DNA of 64,000 nt from Companilactobacillus insicii (lineage in GTDB: Bacteria; Bacillota; Bacilli; Lactobacillales; Lactobacillaceae), in NCBI RefSeq assembly GCF_003946015.1, contig NZ_RHNU01000003.1:1-64000 (forward strand), read 5' to 3'. A program made the translations under genes and the position numbers. Position 1 is the first letter of the stretch; each line of letters starts with the position of its first letter. The notes beneath the pieces were generated by a model that made no database searches, had not been told where the DNA came from, and was given only the letters and a program-made list of their open reading frames with translations. Shown here piece after piece: positions 35,632 through 45,125 of this stretch.

Positions 35632-36528
35632 TTAAATTAAGTGATTTTCAAGAACTTGTTTATGATAATCAAAGTCTTCAACTTGTAGATAATATTCAGC
35701 TACGTCTACCAATGCTTTAGCAGGTGTTAAACCGATTACTTCACTACCAATAATATTTACTCCATAACGTTTTGCTTCAAATTTGATTGTTTCAAATGTA
35801 CGATACAATGGTGTTCCTTCATAATTGACCATATTCATGGAGACCTGAGCAATGTTACGATCTTCAAGCATTAATCCAATACCTTTACAATACTTGAATC
35901 CGCCACTTGAACCACGAACAATCTTGGCAATCTTCTTAGCAATTGTTACATCGTCTGTATCAAGATTTACGTTAAAGGCAACTAATGGCATACGTGCACC
36001 AATGGCTGTAACTCCCGCTGTAGGATGAATCTTTCTTTCACCATAGTCTGGTGCCCATTCGTCTTGAAGAAGTTTTTCTGGCATTCCTTCAAATTGACCT
36101 TTTCTTACTTTGGCAAGATTTCTACGAGCAGGTGTTGATGCTGAATCTTCATACAAGAAGATTGGAATATCTAATTCATCATTAACACGTTTTGCAACTT
36201 TCTTTGAAATTTCAACACATTCTTCTGCGGTAATGTTCTTGATTGGTACAAATGGAACTACATCTGTTGCACCCATACGTGGATGGCCACCTTCGTGCTT
36301 AGTCATATCGATGTGTTCACTAGCATATTTAACAAGTTGGAATGCTACTTCTTGAATTCCATCCTCGTTACCTACTAATGTAAATACACTACGGTTATGA
36401 TTTGTATCTGAAGAGTGATCTAATAGTGTAACACCTTGAACGCTCTTGGCTGTATCAACTAAACCATCAATTGTTTCTTGATTTCTGCCTTCACTGAAAT
36501 TTGGAATACATTCAATTAATTTGTCCAT
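35632..36528 (-). CDS. ftcD: glutamate formimidoyltransferase
   Basis: Moves the formimino group from formiminoglutamate to THF and releases glutamate. Seen: IECIPNFSEGRNQETIDGLV at the N-terminus, SSDTNHNRSVFTLVG, and HEGGHPRMGATDVVPFVP (near residue 80), with the catalytic histidine. Length 298 aa corresponds to the N-terminal half of mammalian FTCD. ATG at 36528 has AAAGGATG 7 nt upstream. First gene of the six-gene hut unit; a long non-coding stretch lies before it. Confidence 0.94.
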   Translation of the reverse strand: MDKLIECIPNFSEGRNQETIDGLVDTAKSVQGVTLLDHSSDTNHNRSVFTLVGNEDGIQEVAFQLVKYASEHIDMTKHEGGHPRMGATDVVPFVPIKNITAEECVEISKKVAKRVNDELDIPIFLYEDSASTPARRNLAKVRKGQFEGMPEKLLQDEWAPDYGERKIHPTAGVTAIGARMPLVAFNVNLDTDDVTIAKKIAKIVRGSSGGFKYCKGIGLMLEDRNIAQVSMNMVNYEGTPLYRTFETIKFEAKRYGVNIIGSEVIGLTPAKALVDVAEYYLQVEDFDYHKQVLENHLI

Positions 36529-36639
36529 GATCAAACATCCTTTCAAATTTGTGTACTTGTTTGCTTTAATAAAAGACAACAAATTCAGATTTTTTATGGG
36601 TCAAATTTATTTTTTATCACCTCTGTTTATCTAAAAGTT

Positions 36640-36656
36640 ATCCAAAATTTTTGGAT
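36640..36656. promoter_or_regulatory. perfect palindrome in the ftcD leader
   Basis: ATCCAAAA and TTTTGGAT around one base form an 8-bp inverted repeat about 110 nt before ftcD, downstream of the candidate promoter. It could be an operator or a small RNA hairpin. Confidence 0.35.
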
Positions 36657-36716
36657 ATCCCCCGAACCATCTTTCCAAATCTAATTTATCTGTTATCGCT
36701 TTCATTAACCGCTATT

Positions 36717-36745
36717 AATCTATCATGGTACTTATAACCGGTCAA
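36717..36745 (-). promoter_or_regulatory. candidate promoter of the ftcD-hutH unit
   Basis: Minus strand TTGACC (36745-36740), 17-bp spacer, TAGATT (36722-36717), giving a leader of about 180 nt. A second candidate -10, TATAAA (36838-36833), lies 10 nt downstream of the TGTCAAA repeats. I cannot tell which is used. The rest of the 36529-37118 stretch is AT-rich non-coding DNA with the palindromes CTATTAAT-TTT-ATTAATAG (36938-36956) and GTGTTTAAACAC (36818-36829). Confidence 0.45.
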
Positions 36746-36848
36746 TAGCAACCATATCAAGGGTTTCAGCGATTTTAATATTCAAAATATTTATAATTTT
36801 TTTAGTTTTATGAAATAGTGTTTAAACACATTTTTATAAAAATCAAAA

Positions 36849-36866
36849 TTTGACACTTTTTTGACA
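36849..36866 (-). promoter_or_regulatory. direct repeat TGTCAAA-N4-TGTCAAA, hut site 1
   Basis: Minus strand TGTCAAA, AAAG, TGTCAAA: two identical heptamers with an 11-bp period, in the same direction as ftcD. Near-identical pairs occur at 40269-40286 and 41678-41695. Heptamer direct repeats with one-turn spacing are the known mode of binding of SARP/BTAD regulators; such a regulator is encoded next door. Confidence 0.65.
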
Positions 36867-37112
36867 GTTCACTTTTAAAATTGCATATTATCAAAAGTTG
36901 TATCTATCAACACTTCAATTAATTTTATCGATAGGAACTATTAATTTTATTAATAGAAAACCCGTTACGATAAGCGGTATTCAAAAACTAGTATTTTCGG
37001 TGAACTAATTGTCAAGTGAAACATTTCTCAACATGCTCTTATTTGACGTTTAATAGATTCAAAGATTAAAAAAAAATCTCTAAAATTAATTTTTTCTAAT
37101 CATCCAAAAAAA

Positions 37113-37157
37113 CAGAAAAGACGCTAAAAATGACATTTCTCGTCAATTTTAGCGTCT
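37113..37157 (-). terminator. terminator after the BTAD regulator gene
   Basis: Stem of about 16 bp with one mismatch (37119-37134 with 37142-37157) followed on the minus strand by TTTTCTGTTTTTTT. It isolates the regulator gene from ftcD. Confidence 0.85.
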
Positions 37158-37182
37158 CTTCTAATATTATTTTTTTAATTTA

Positions 37183-40100
37183 CTAACTATTCTTGGATGG
37201 ACTTGTTTCGTCAAAAATACTATTTAAATATTGTAATTCAAATCGATCACGATACTGACTCAGATTTTCCTTTGCCTTTTCAAGATAATACGCTTCATCT
37301 TGATTGAGTAATTCACGTAGTGAAGAGTCACAAATTCTCTCATCATTGATCATCTTCTTAACAATTGCTTGAATAAAATAAACGATTCCCATATCTCTAG
37401 GATTGGATAAATGAGTGTAATACTCATTGAAACTTAAAAGAAATCTTAATACAGCATCATAGTCCCCATCGTGCAATTCATTTAATGCTAAATACGCATT
37501 AAGTTGCGTTCGTTTCCATGGTGACGTCAAATTATCGTACAGCTCCTTAGCTTTACACAGATACATTTTTGAACCAGAATAATCTTTTTTTGCGTACAAA
37601 GAAATTCCCATATCAACATAAAAGATAACCAGACTAGTCTTTAATCCTGTTTCTTCGCACAATTCTATTGCCTTTTTCTCATAGTTTACTGCTTCATCAT
37701 AATTTTCACGTAGACGTTCTATTTCAGCAAGATAGTCATACGCCGCCGCAATATTACTTGAATACTTCTCTCTAACTTCATCAGAAATTGTAAAAATAGT
37801 TACTGATTCAACTAATAGATGTTCAGCCTCAGTCAAGTTTCCGACCATTAAATAATACAAGCCCTTTAAGCGCAATAATATACCAATTGATTGATGATCA
37901 TTACATTTAATTGAAATATTCATGGCCAAATCAATGTAGTGGGCCATGTCCGTTGCGTTATCAGTTTGAATATAGTAATAAATCATTTGCCTGTATCCTC
38001 GAATCAAGAAATAATCATGATGAAATTCCTTTGCCTTAACAATGACTCGCTGAATATTTTCAATCCCTTGATTGTAATTACCATAGTTTATGTAATAACG
38101 ACCCTCAAAGTACAAGTATTTCATTAATAATAACTCATAAGTTTGATTACCTTCATACTGATATTCTATTGCTTTCAGCCGATCACCAATTTGTTTGAAC
38201 TTAGCTAATTCATCATGCCACTCTATTCCCTCTAATTCGACGGACTCTTTATTGTATTCAGTATAAATTGGGAAAAGTTCATGCTGAAATTTTAATGATA
38301 TTTGCAAGTGCGACAATTCATAATCTAAGGACTTCAATTCTTGATTGGCAAATTTGTAATGATATGCAATTTGCGATAGCAACGTCGATTCATCATCTGA
38401 TGTGCGCAACTTTTGTTCTAACAAAACAGCAATTTTTTCATGGACAACTCTCAACTTGGAGGGTGCTTGTTGTGAGTATACAAATTCTCTAAATTTTTTA
38501 TGAGTAAAACTTAATTGAATCTCCCCTTCTAACATATGCTCGTTAATTAGCTGATGATCCTTGATAGTTTCAATGTCCCTAGCGATACTGCTTTCAGTTC
38601 GATTTAACAACGTTGAAACAATTTTTAATGGAGCATTACTTGGAAAATAAGAAACCATCTCTAATATTTCGTTCTCTCCAGGTTCCAAATCCTGAAGGAT
38701 AAATTTTAATTCCTTTTGAATTTTAGGCGTCATATAATCAGGACGAAGTCCCAATTTTATTTGTCTGATATATTCCATTAAGAAAAATGGATTTCCTTCT
38801 GATTCGTTATACAACTCGTCTAAAGTAGCAAAGTCTAACTCATTACAAGGAATCTGTTTATCTACAAATGCTGTCATTGATTCACGACCAAACGGCTGAA
38901 GATCAATAATGTTCAACTTGCCATAATGACTGACTGTATTAATAAAGTCGTCAATATGTGTCTGATAATTGGATCTTAATGTTAATAAGAATAGAGTGTC
39001 ATTGTCATGTAACATCAAACTAGTTAGCAACCGTAGGCTCCATTCATCCATCCACTGTAGATTGTCAATATTAATTATTAATTTGTTGTCTTGTCCAATA
39101 ATCTTCAATGTCTCTAAAATAATCTGTGATAAATAATTAATATCATCATTAGTTAATTCATCATCAAAATTTTTTAAACTATCTTCAGAAAAATTAGGGA
39201 AAAATTTTTGGCAAGTTTTTTCAAATACATTTGAAGTTACGATTTCATTGTCCTTTATTATAATCTCAATTTTTTGCAATATCTCACGCCATGGACGCAG
39301 CGTAAAACTTCTTTCAGAATGGAAACAAGTGAAATTAAGTAACAAATGGCTCCTACGCATGTTATTAAGAACTAGATCTGACAATGCTGTCTTACCTATT
39401 CCAGCATCTCCTTGAATAATAATTGATTGAAAATCATGATCATGAAAAAAACTATCAAAATTAGCTTCCAAGGTTTCTATTTCTTGTGTACGACCAAAGA
39501 ATTTAAAACTTTCGGCGCTTTCTTCGTGATTCTTTCGTCGATTAACAATTTCCAAGGTTTTTTCATAAATTTTTCGTGTTTCTTCACTAGGCTCGATCCC
39601 GAGCTCTTCTTTTAAAGTACTGACCAATTCATAATACGCTTCAATGACCTTACCATTACGATGACTATCTTGATAAAATCTCATCAACAATTGATAGTTT
39701 CGTTCATCATATTCATCAATAGAAATCAATCGTTGAATATTACGTTCAACATCATCCAAATGATTATTGGCAATATCACTAGAAACTTTTCGATAACAAT
39801 TTTGTACAAATTTTTGTTCATAAATATTACGCATTCGCGTAGTCCACTGGTCAAAATTCTCAGAATCCTTCAAAAAGAATCCTTTCAAGAATTCACCCTG
39901 ATACTTAATCAAATGTTCAGTCGGATTATCAATAAATTCTTCGACATCACTCTGAACTGGTAATTCTTCGTTTAACTGTAGAACAGATTTGTTTGGCGAG
40001 ACGATATAATCGTCACCAAGAACTTTGTTAGCCTGATAAATCGTATTACGGAGATTTTTTCTGGCACTCTGTTCAGACTTATTTGGCCACAACAATCCAG

Positions 40101-40242
40101 CAATTTCATCCCTGCTAATAGATTGATTTACAGCTAAATAATACAAAAGAGCATTGATCTTGGAGAATGAGAAAAAAATCTGTTGATCGGCTAAGTATAT
40201 CTTGGGATTACCAAACAATTGAAATTTTAGTGTTTTCTTCAT
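37183..40242 (-). CDS. BTAD/AAA-type ATPase/TPR transcriptional regulator (probable hut regulator)
   Basis: Large (1019 aa) transcription factor: N-terminal winged helix (about residues 5-95), bacterial transcriptional activator domain BTAD (about 96-240, ending KEELGIEPSEETRKIYE), ATPase with Walker A QGDAGIGKTALS (278-285 core) and a Walker B-like LIINIDNLQWMDEWS (near 390), and a long helical TPR region (about 620-1010). This is the SARP/AfsR architecture, rare outside actinobacteria but present in some Firmicutes. It lies between hutI and the ftcD unit, flanked by terminators, so it is probably the pathway-specific activator; its ligand, such as histidine or urocanate, is unknown. The 40243-40286 region carries a repeat that overlaps its own -35. 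Confidence 0.88.
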   Translation of the reverse strand: MKKTLKFQLFGNPKIYLADQQIFFSFSKINALLYYLAVNQSISRDEIAGLLWPNKSEQSARKNLRNTIYQANKVLGDDYIVSPNKSVLQLNEELPVQSDVEEFIDNPTEHLIKYQGEFLKGFFLKDSENFDQWTTRMRNIYEQKFVQNCYRKVSSDIANNHLDDVERNIQRLISIDEYDERNYQLLMRFYQDSHRNGKVIEAYYELVSTLKEELGIEPSEETRKIYEKTLEIVNRRKNHEESAESFKFFGRTQEIETLEANFDSFFHDHDFQSIIIQGDAGIGKTALSDLVLNNMRRSHLLLNFTCFHSERSFTLRPWREILQKIEIIIKDNEIVTSNVFEKTCQKFFPNFSEDSLKNFDDELTNDDINYLSQIILETLKIIGQDNKLIINIDNLQWMDEWSLRLLTSLMLHDNDTLFLLTLRSNYQTHIDDFINTVSHYGKLNIIDLQPFGRESMTAFVDKQIPCNELDFATLDELYNESEGNPFFLMEYIRQIKLGLRPDYMTPKIQKELKFILQDLEPGENEILEMVSYFPSNAPLKIVSTLLNRTESSIARDIETIKDHQLINEHMLEGEIQLSFTHKKFREFVYSQQAPSKLRVVHEKIAVLLEQKLRTSDDESTLLSQIAYHYKFANQELKSLDYELSHLQISLKFQHELFPIYTEYNKESVELEGIEWHDELAKFKQIGDRLKAIEYQYEGNQTYELLLMKYLYFEGRYYINYGNYNQGIENIQRVIVKAKEFHHDYFLIRGYRQMIYYYIQTDNATDMAHYIDLAMNISIKCNDHQSIGILLRLKGLYYLMVGNLTEAEHLLVESVTIFTISDEVREKYSSNIAAAYDYLAEIERLRENYDEAVNYEKKAIELCEETGLKTSLVIFYVDMGISLYAKKDYSGSKMYLCKAKELYDNLTSPWKRTQLNAYLALNELHDGDYDAVLRFLLSFNEYYTHLSNPRDMGIVYFIQAIVKKMINDERICDSSLRELLNQDEAYYLEKAKENLSQYRDRFELQYLNSIFDETSPSKNS

Positions 40243-40268
40243 ATTATGCTCACCCCATAATTACTATA

Positions 40269-40286
40269 CGTCAAAAAATTGTCAAA
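40269..40286 (+). promoter_or_regulatory. direct repeat CGTCAAA-N4-TGTCAAA, hut site 3, over the regulator promoter
   Basis: Plus strand CGTCAAA, AAAT, TGTCAAA, 11-bp period, one base different from sites 1 and 2. On the minus strand the second heptamer reads TTTGACA and supplies a -35-like TTGACA, with TAATTA about 16 bp further, for the regulator gene. Binding here would suit autoregulation. Confidence 0.6.
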
Positions 40287-40310
40287 TAACACAATTTAGT
40301 GAAACCGATA

Positions 40311-40350
40311 ACAAAAAAATCAGCTCTCAATCATTTTTTGAGAGCTGATT
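40311..40350 (-). terminator. terminator after hutI
   Basis: Perfect 13-bp stem (40318-40330 with 40338-40350) followed on the minus strand by TTTTTTTGTT. It begins 14 nt past the hutI stop. Confidence 0.9.
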
Positions 40351-40364
40351 CATTAAATTTTTAA

Positions 40365-41630
40365 TTAAACTCTTTGTCTTTCCTGAACTACTAAGTTACC
40401 GTTCTTGTATACTTCACTTACAAGATTACTTGCAAAGAAATAGAATGGATAGTCTATATTAGGTGAATCAAAAATTGTAATATCGGCATTCTTACCTTCG
40501 TCAAAACTACCGATACTTTCATTACGACAAACTGAATATGCAGCGTTGATGGTTACGGCGTTTAGCACTTGGATAGGTGTTAATTTCATCATGAATGTTC
40601 CTAGTTGCATAATAAATTGCAAATTAGACGTTGGACAACTACCTGGATTACTATCGGTCGTTAACGTAATAGCCATACCATGTTCAATCATCTTCTTAGC
40701 AGGAGCATAAGTATCTTGCATCAAACTAAAGGTTGTTCCAGGAAGCAAGTTACCAATAACATGAGCTTTGCTTAACTTATCAATTCCTTCATCCGTAATT
40801 ACCATAAGATGCTCAGCACTGACTGACTCTAATTCGGCGGCAACATCTACCCCACCGATTGAATCGATCTCATCAGCATGAATTCGCAATTTGAACCCTT
40901 GATCTTTAGCGGCTTGCAATAAGCGTTTTGATTGTTCAGCAGTAAAGACACCCGTTTCACAGAAAATATCACAGAATTCTGACAAATGTTCTTCCTTAAC
41001 CTTTGGTAGCATTTCATTAATAATTAAGTCAATAAATTCATTTGATCTGCCTTTGTATTCTGGTGGAACTGCATGAGCTGCCATAAAGGTTGAAACTAGA
41101 TCCATGTCATGATCTTCATTGATCTGTTTGATTACTTCTAACTGTTTCTTTTCGGTCTCCCAGTTTAGTCCATAACCACTTTTAGCTTCTACTGTCGTTA
41201 CTCCGTGGATAATCATATCATCTACTAGTTTTGAAGTTTTATTGTATAAAGTTTCAAAACTTGCATCCCGTGTGGAGTTAACTGTACTTAGAATTCCTCC
41301 ACCTGCAGCCAAGATATCTAAGTAAGGAACTCCGTTTAATTTCTTAGAGAATTCATTTTCACGACTTCCTCCGTATACCAAATGCGTATGGCAATCAATC
41401 AAACCTGGTGTAGCCATCTTACCAGTGTAATCCACCACCTCAGTGGTAGGTGCTAACAATTCACTATCTGGTTCTCCTTGCCCAATAGCTAATATCTTGC
41501 CATCTTTAATAGCTATATAGCCATTTTCGATAACTGTAGCATCGGACATCTCCTCACCTCTTAATGGATGACCAATATCTGAGGGACAAAAAACCTGACT
41601 AAAATTCTTTAGTATCTTATCTGCTTTCAT
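40365..41630 (-). CDS. hutI: imidazolonepropionase
   Basis: Hydrolyses imidazolone-5-propionate to formiminoglutamate, the third step of histidine degradation. Metal-dependent amidohydrolase: [19 protein letters not shown] (near residue 71) has the HxH metal ligands, [20 protein letters not shown] and [12 protein letters not shown] hold further ligands, and [15 protein letters not shown] the catalytic Asp. Length 421 aa is normal. ATG at 41630 is 8 nt after GGAG. Single-gene unit, divergent from hutU. Confidence 0.95.
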   Translation of the reverse strand: MKADKILKNFSQVFCPSDIGHPLRGEEMSDATVIENGYIAIKDGKILAIGQGEPDSELLAPTTEVVDYTGKMATPGLIDCHTHLVYGGSRENEFSKKLNGVPYLDILAAGGGILSTVNSTRDASFETLYNKTSKLVDDMIIHGVTTVEAKSGYGLNWETEKKQLEVIKQINEDHDMDLVSTFMAAHAVPPEYKGRSNEFIDLIINEMLPKVKEEHLSEFCDIFCETGVFTAEQSKRLLQAAKDQGFKLRIHADEIDSIGGVDVAAELESVSAEHLMVITDEGIDKLSKAHVIGNLLPGTTFSLMQDTYAPAKKMIEHGMAITLTTDSNPGSCPTSNLQFIMQLGTFMMKLTPIQVLNAVTINAAYSVCRNESIGSFDEGKNADITIFDSPNIDYPFYFFASNLVSEVYKNGNLVVQERQRV

Positions 41631-41677
41631 TATGCACACTCCATCAATTATGACTTTTCTTCATTCTAAATACAGGC

Positions 41678-41695
41678 TGTCAAATTTGTGTCAAA
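41678..41695 (+). promoter_or_regulatory. direct repeat TGTCAAA-N4-TGTCAAA, hut site 2, between hutI and hutU
   Basis: Plus strand TGTCAAA, TTTG, TGTCAAA, 11-bp period. It lies 48 bp before hutI (on the minus strand the heptamers read TTTGACA and one supplies a -35 with TATTTA at about 16 bp) and 149 bp before hutU, in the hutU direction. One protein bound here could act on both divergent genes. Confidence 0.65.
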
Positions 41696-41844
41696 AAAAT
41701 AGTAAGCGTTTCAGAGGCTGATACAGCAATATTTATTTTCCAGTATAGACTCTCAATTGACACATTCTTAATATACTGAACGTGCAGTATTAAATAACAC
41801 AGTCTAAGTCACAGAAATAGAGTACATACTAGGAGGCTATTAAA

Positions 41845-43869
41845 ATGATCGATTACAAAGAAATGGAAGCAGCAATGACAATCAAGTTAGACGATGAATT
41901 ACCAGAAAAGACCGTCTTCCAAGAAGGTATCAGACGTGCGCCTGATCGTGGATTCCGTTTGACTAAAGAACAAACAGAACTTGCTTTGAAAAACGCACTT
42001 CGTTATGTACATCCTAAATATCACGATGTAGTTATCCCAGAATTTCTAGAAGAATTAAGAACTCGCGGACGTATTTATGGATACAGATGGTATCCAAAAG
42101 AAAAAATCTATGGCAAACCTATTGATGAGTACGAAGGAAACTGTACTGCTGGTAAAGCGATTCAAGTTCAAATAGACAATAACTTGAACTTCGACGTTGC
42201 TCTATATCCATATGAATTAGTTACATATGGTGAAACAGGATCAGTTTGTCACAACTGGATGCAATATCGTTTAATTAAAAAATACTTACAAGCTATGACA
42301 GATGAACAAACATTAGTAGTTGAATCAGGTCACCCACTTGGCTTATTCAAATCAAAGAAAAGCGCACCTCGTGTTATTATCACAAACGGACTAATGGTCG
42401 GTGAATATGACAACATCGATGACTGGGAAGTTGCTGAAGAAATGGGTGTTACTAACTACGGTCAAATGACCGCAGGTGGTTGGATGTATATCGGACCACA
42501 AGGTATCGTTCATGGAACATTCAATACCCTACTTAATGCTGGTAGATTAAAACTTGGTATTCCTGACGATGGAGATCTAACTGGTAAATTATTCATTTCA
42601 TCAGGTCTTGGTGGAATGAGTGGTGCTCAAGGTAAAGCTGGTGAAATTGCTAAAGCCGTAGCTATCATCGCCGAAGTCGACAGATCAAGAATTGAAACTC
42701 GTAAGAGCCAGGGCTGGATCAGTCAATTAGCAGAAACACCTGAAGAAGCTGTAAACATGGCTGAAGATTACATGAAACGTGGAGAAAGTACATCTATTGC
42801 CTTCCATGGTAATATCGTTGACTTACTAGAATATATCAACAAGAACCATATCCACGTTGACTTACTATCTGACCAAACATCATGTCACAATGTTTACGAA
42901 GGTGGTTACTGCCCAGTTGGTTTAACATTCGAAGAAAGAACAGCAATGTTAGCTGATGACAAAGAAAAATTCCGTGGTCTAGTAGACATGACTTTGAAAC
43001 GCCATTTTGAAGTTATCAAATCATTGGTCGCTGATGGAACTTACTTCTTTGATTACGGTAACTCATTCATGAAGTCAATTTATGACTCAGGTATTACTGA
43101 AATTTCAAAGAATGGTCATGACGATAAAGACGGATTCATCTGGCCTTCATACGTTGAAGATATTATGGGACCTATGTTATTTGACTACGGATATGGACCA
43201 TTCCGTTGGGTATGTTTGAGTGGTAAACATGAAGATCTTATTCAAACAGATCATGCTGCAATGGAAGTTATCGATCCTAATCGTCGTTATCAAGACCGTG
43301 ATAACTACAACTGGATTCGTGACGCTGAAAAGAATGCTTTGGTTGTTGGAACACAGGCACGTATCCTCTATCAAGACTGCTATGGTCGTGTAAATATTGC
43401 CTTGAAATTCAACGAACTAGTTCGTGAAGGTAAGATTGGTCCAGTTATGCTTGGACGTGATCACCACGATGTATCAGGTACAGACTCACCATTTAGAGAA
43501 ACATCAAACATCAAAGATGGTAGTAACGTATGTGCCGATATGGCAACACAATGCTACGCAGGTAATGCTGCACGTGGTATGACATTAGTTGCTCTACACA
43601 ACGGTGGTGGTGTTGGTATCGGTAAAGCTATCAACGGTGGATTTGGATTAGTCCTTGATGGTTCAGAAGAAGTTGATGAAATTATCAAATCATCAATTGC
43701 TTGGGATACAATGGGAGGAGTTGCTCGTCGTAGTTGGGCACGTAACCCACACGCTATCGAAACATCAATCGAATACAATAAGATGAATGCTGGTACTGAC
43801 CATATCACAATTCCTTATCTTGCAAATCAAGATGCTGTCGATGCAGCTGTAGATTCAATGTTCAAATAA
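41845..43869 (+). CDS. hutU: urocanate hydratase
   Basis: Adds water to urocanate to give imidazolone propionate, using tightly bound NAD+. Seen: ITNGLMVGEYDNIDDW, GGWMYIGPQGIVHGT (near residue 212), SSGLGGMSGAQGKAGEIA, and HHDVSGTDSPFRETSNIKDG with the conserved C-terminal region. At 674 aa it is the longer form found in streptococci and fusobacteria, against about 550 aa in Bacillus and Pseudomonas. AGGAGG lies 8 nt before ATG. Single gene, divergent from hutI; no clear terminator before the convergent NlpC gene except its hairpin at 43957. Confidence 0.95.
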   Translation: MIDYKEMEAAMTIKLDDELPEKTVFQEGIRRAPDRGFRLTKEQTELALKNALRYVHPKYHDVVIPEFLEELRTRGRIYGYRWYPKEKIYGKPIDEYEGNCTAGKAIQVQIDNNLNFDVALYPYELVTYGETGSVCHNWMQYRLIKKYLQAMTDEQTLVVESGHPLGLFKSKKSAPRVIITNGLMVGEYDNIDDWEVAEEMGVTNYGQMTAGGWMYIGPQGIVHGTFNTLLNAGRLKLGIPDDGDLTGKLFISSGLGGMSGAQGKAGEIAKAVAIIAEVDRSRIETRKSQGWISQLAETPEEAVNMAEDYMKRGESTSIAFHGNIVDLLEYINKNHIHVDLLSDQTSCHNVYEGGYCPVGLTFEERTAMLADDKEKFRGLVDMTLKRHFEVIKSLVADGTYFFDYGNSFMKSIYDSGITEISKNGHDDKDGFIWPSYVEDIMGPMLFDYGYGPFRWVCLSGKHEDLIQTDHAAMEVIDPNRRYQDRDNYNWIRDAEKNALVVGTQARILYQDCYGRVNIALKFNELVREGKIGPVMLGRDHHDVSGTDSPFRETSNIKDGSNVCADMATQCYAGNAARGMTLVALHNGGGVGIGKAINGGFGLVLDGSEEVDEIIKSSIAWDTMGGVARRSWARNPHAIETSIEYNKMNAGTDHITIPYLANQDAVDAAVDSMFK

Positions 43870-43956
43870 AAATTAAAAAATATATTTAAATTTAGTCATA
43901 CAAACTAAAATGGCCCCCTTTTTATAGGATGTCATTTTTTTACGCGTGTTTGATTA

Positions 43957-43985
43957 TGAAAAAAGAGTTCTCAAAATGAGAACTC
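43957..43985 (-). terminator. terminator after the NlpC/P60 gene
   Basis: Perfect stem GAGTTCTCA/TGAGAACTC (43965-43985) followed on the minus strand by TTTTTTCAT. It may also slow transcription coming from hutU. Confidence 0.8.
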
Positions 43986-43994
43986 CATATTAAC

Positions 43995-45125
43995 TTAATT
44001 GAAAATACGAACACCAAATGATGGCTCAAAACTTGAAGAAATTGTATCGATTTTGACATTAGTTCCTGGACGAAGAGCATTCAAATATTGATTGTTACCT
44101 AGATATAATGCGACATGATAACTTGCTCCCGCTGGACCCCAAAATACTAAATCACCACGTTGTAATTGATTAAGTGAGACCTTAGTACCAGCTGTTTCTT
44201 GTGGCACTGTCCATGATCCGATATTTTGACCGGTAACTTGACGGAAGACATACTGCATCAATCCTGAGCAATCGTAACTATCCGGTCCCTTTGCGTTCCA
44301 AACATATGGTTTGCCTAATTGTGACTTTGCTACTGAAATAATGTCATCAATAGTTTGTTCTTTGGACTTGCCATTTAGAGATACTGGCGCACGATTACTA
44401 GTTATTTGAGTTGAAACACCTGCAGGAATATAGCCACCACTACTCAACTCGTACCAAATTCCATCACTTTCTTGCAAGGTGGAAGAAACCTGAAGTAATG
44501 TTCCTGCTGATACACTACCCTGACTGCCTGATCCATAATTATCATTGTTATAAACTAATGTGTCTTTATTTACCTTAATAGCGGCAAAATTAGGATCCCA
44601 AGTATTAGCCGCATTTTGGTCAAAAACTTCATTAGTAATCTTAGTATATGTACCATCGATCCATTGATTACCGCCAATACGATACCAAGCATCCCCATTA
44701 CTATCAATTACTTTTTCAGAGAATTTCCATTCGGTACCATTAGTTAACTTTTGACCAGAAGCAACTTTATTAGCACCATATCCGTTCCACAAATCGATAC
44801 CGCCTTGTGGTGCATAACTGATTGTTGCTGTACCTGTATTATCATGTTGTAACTGAACATCACTTACTTTGACGTATTCATGTGTTGCCACGCGATAAAA
44901 GTTGCCCATATCAGCAATCGTTATTTTTTTATCAGTCGCCCAAGGAGTATTAGCTGCTAAAGCACGATTTGTAATTAATTTTCCGCTTTCGTTATAAATA
45001 GAAGTTACTTTTGTTGTCCTGACTACTTTATTAGTTGCAGCATCAACGTTGGTTGGATTGGACACGGCAATACCGCCAATGATTCCAGCACTGATTAATA
45101 GCGTAGTTAATATTTTTTTATCCAT
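43995..45125 (-). CDS. secreted NlpC/P60 peptidoglycan endopeptidase with SLAP-like repeats
   Basis: Cell-wall hydrolase that cuts peptide bonds in peptidoglycan stems. Signal peptide (about residues 1-30, ending VDAATN), one SLAP-like wall-binding domain (about 33-90, TSIYNESGKLITNRAL), two or more SH3-like repeats (about 95-240, with WYRIGGNQWI and WYELSSGGYI), and the C-terminal catalytic domain (about 255-376). The catalytic Cys is in SYDCSGLMQYV and the His in SYHVALYLG. Length 376 aa is typical for lactobacillar C40 peptidases. Role in daughter-cell separation or wall turnover is family knowledge. Confidence 0.92.
   Translation of the reverse strand: MDKKILTTLLISAGIIGGIAVSNPTNVDAATNKVVRTTKVTSIYNESGKLITNRALAANTPWATDKKITIADMGNFYRVATHEYVKVSDVQLQHDNTGTATISYAPQGGIDLWNGYGANKVASGQKLTNGTEWKFSEKVIDSNGDAWYRIGGNQWIDGTYTKITNEVFDQNAANTWDPNFAAIKVNKDTLVYNNDNYGSGSQGSVSAGTLLQVSSTLQESDGIWYELSSGGYIPAGVSTQITSNRAPVSLNGKSKEQTIDDIISVAKSQLGKPYVWNAKGPDSYDCSGLMQYVFRQVTGQNIGSWTVPQETAGTKVSLNQLQRGDLVFWGPAGASYHVALYLGNNQYLNALRPGTNVKIDTISSSFEPSFGVRIFN

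Noticed and set aside
41704-41717. CcpA cre-like sequence (AGTAAGCGTTTCAG) before hutU
   Set aside because: Only one half matches the cre consensus around the central CG; the other half has several mismatches, so carbon catabolite control is not claimed.
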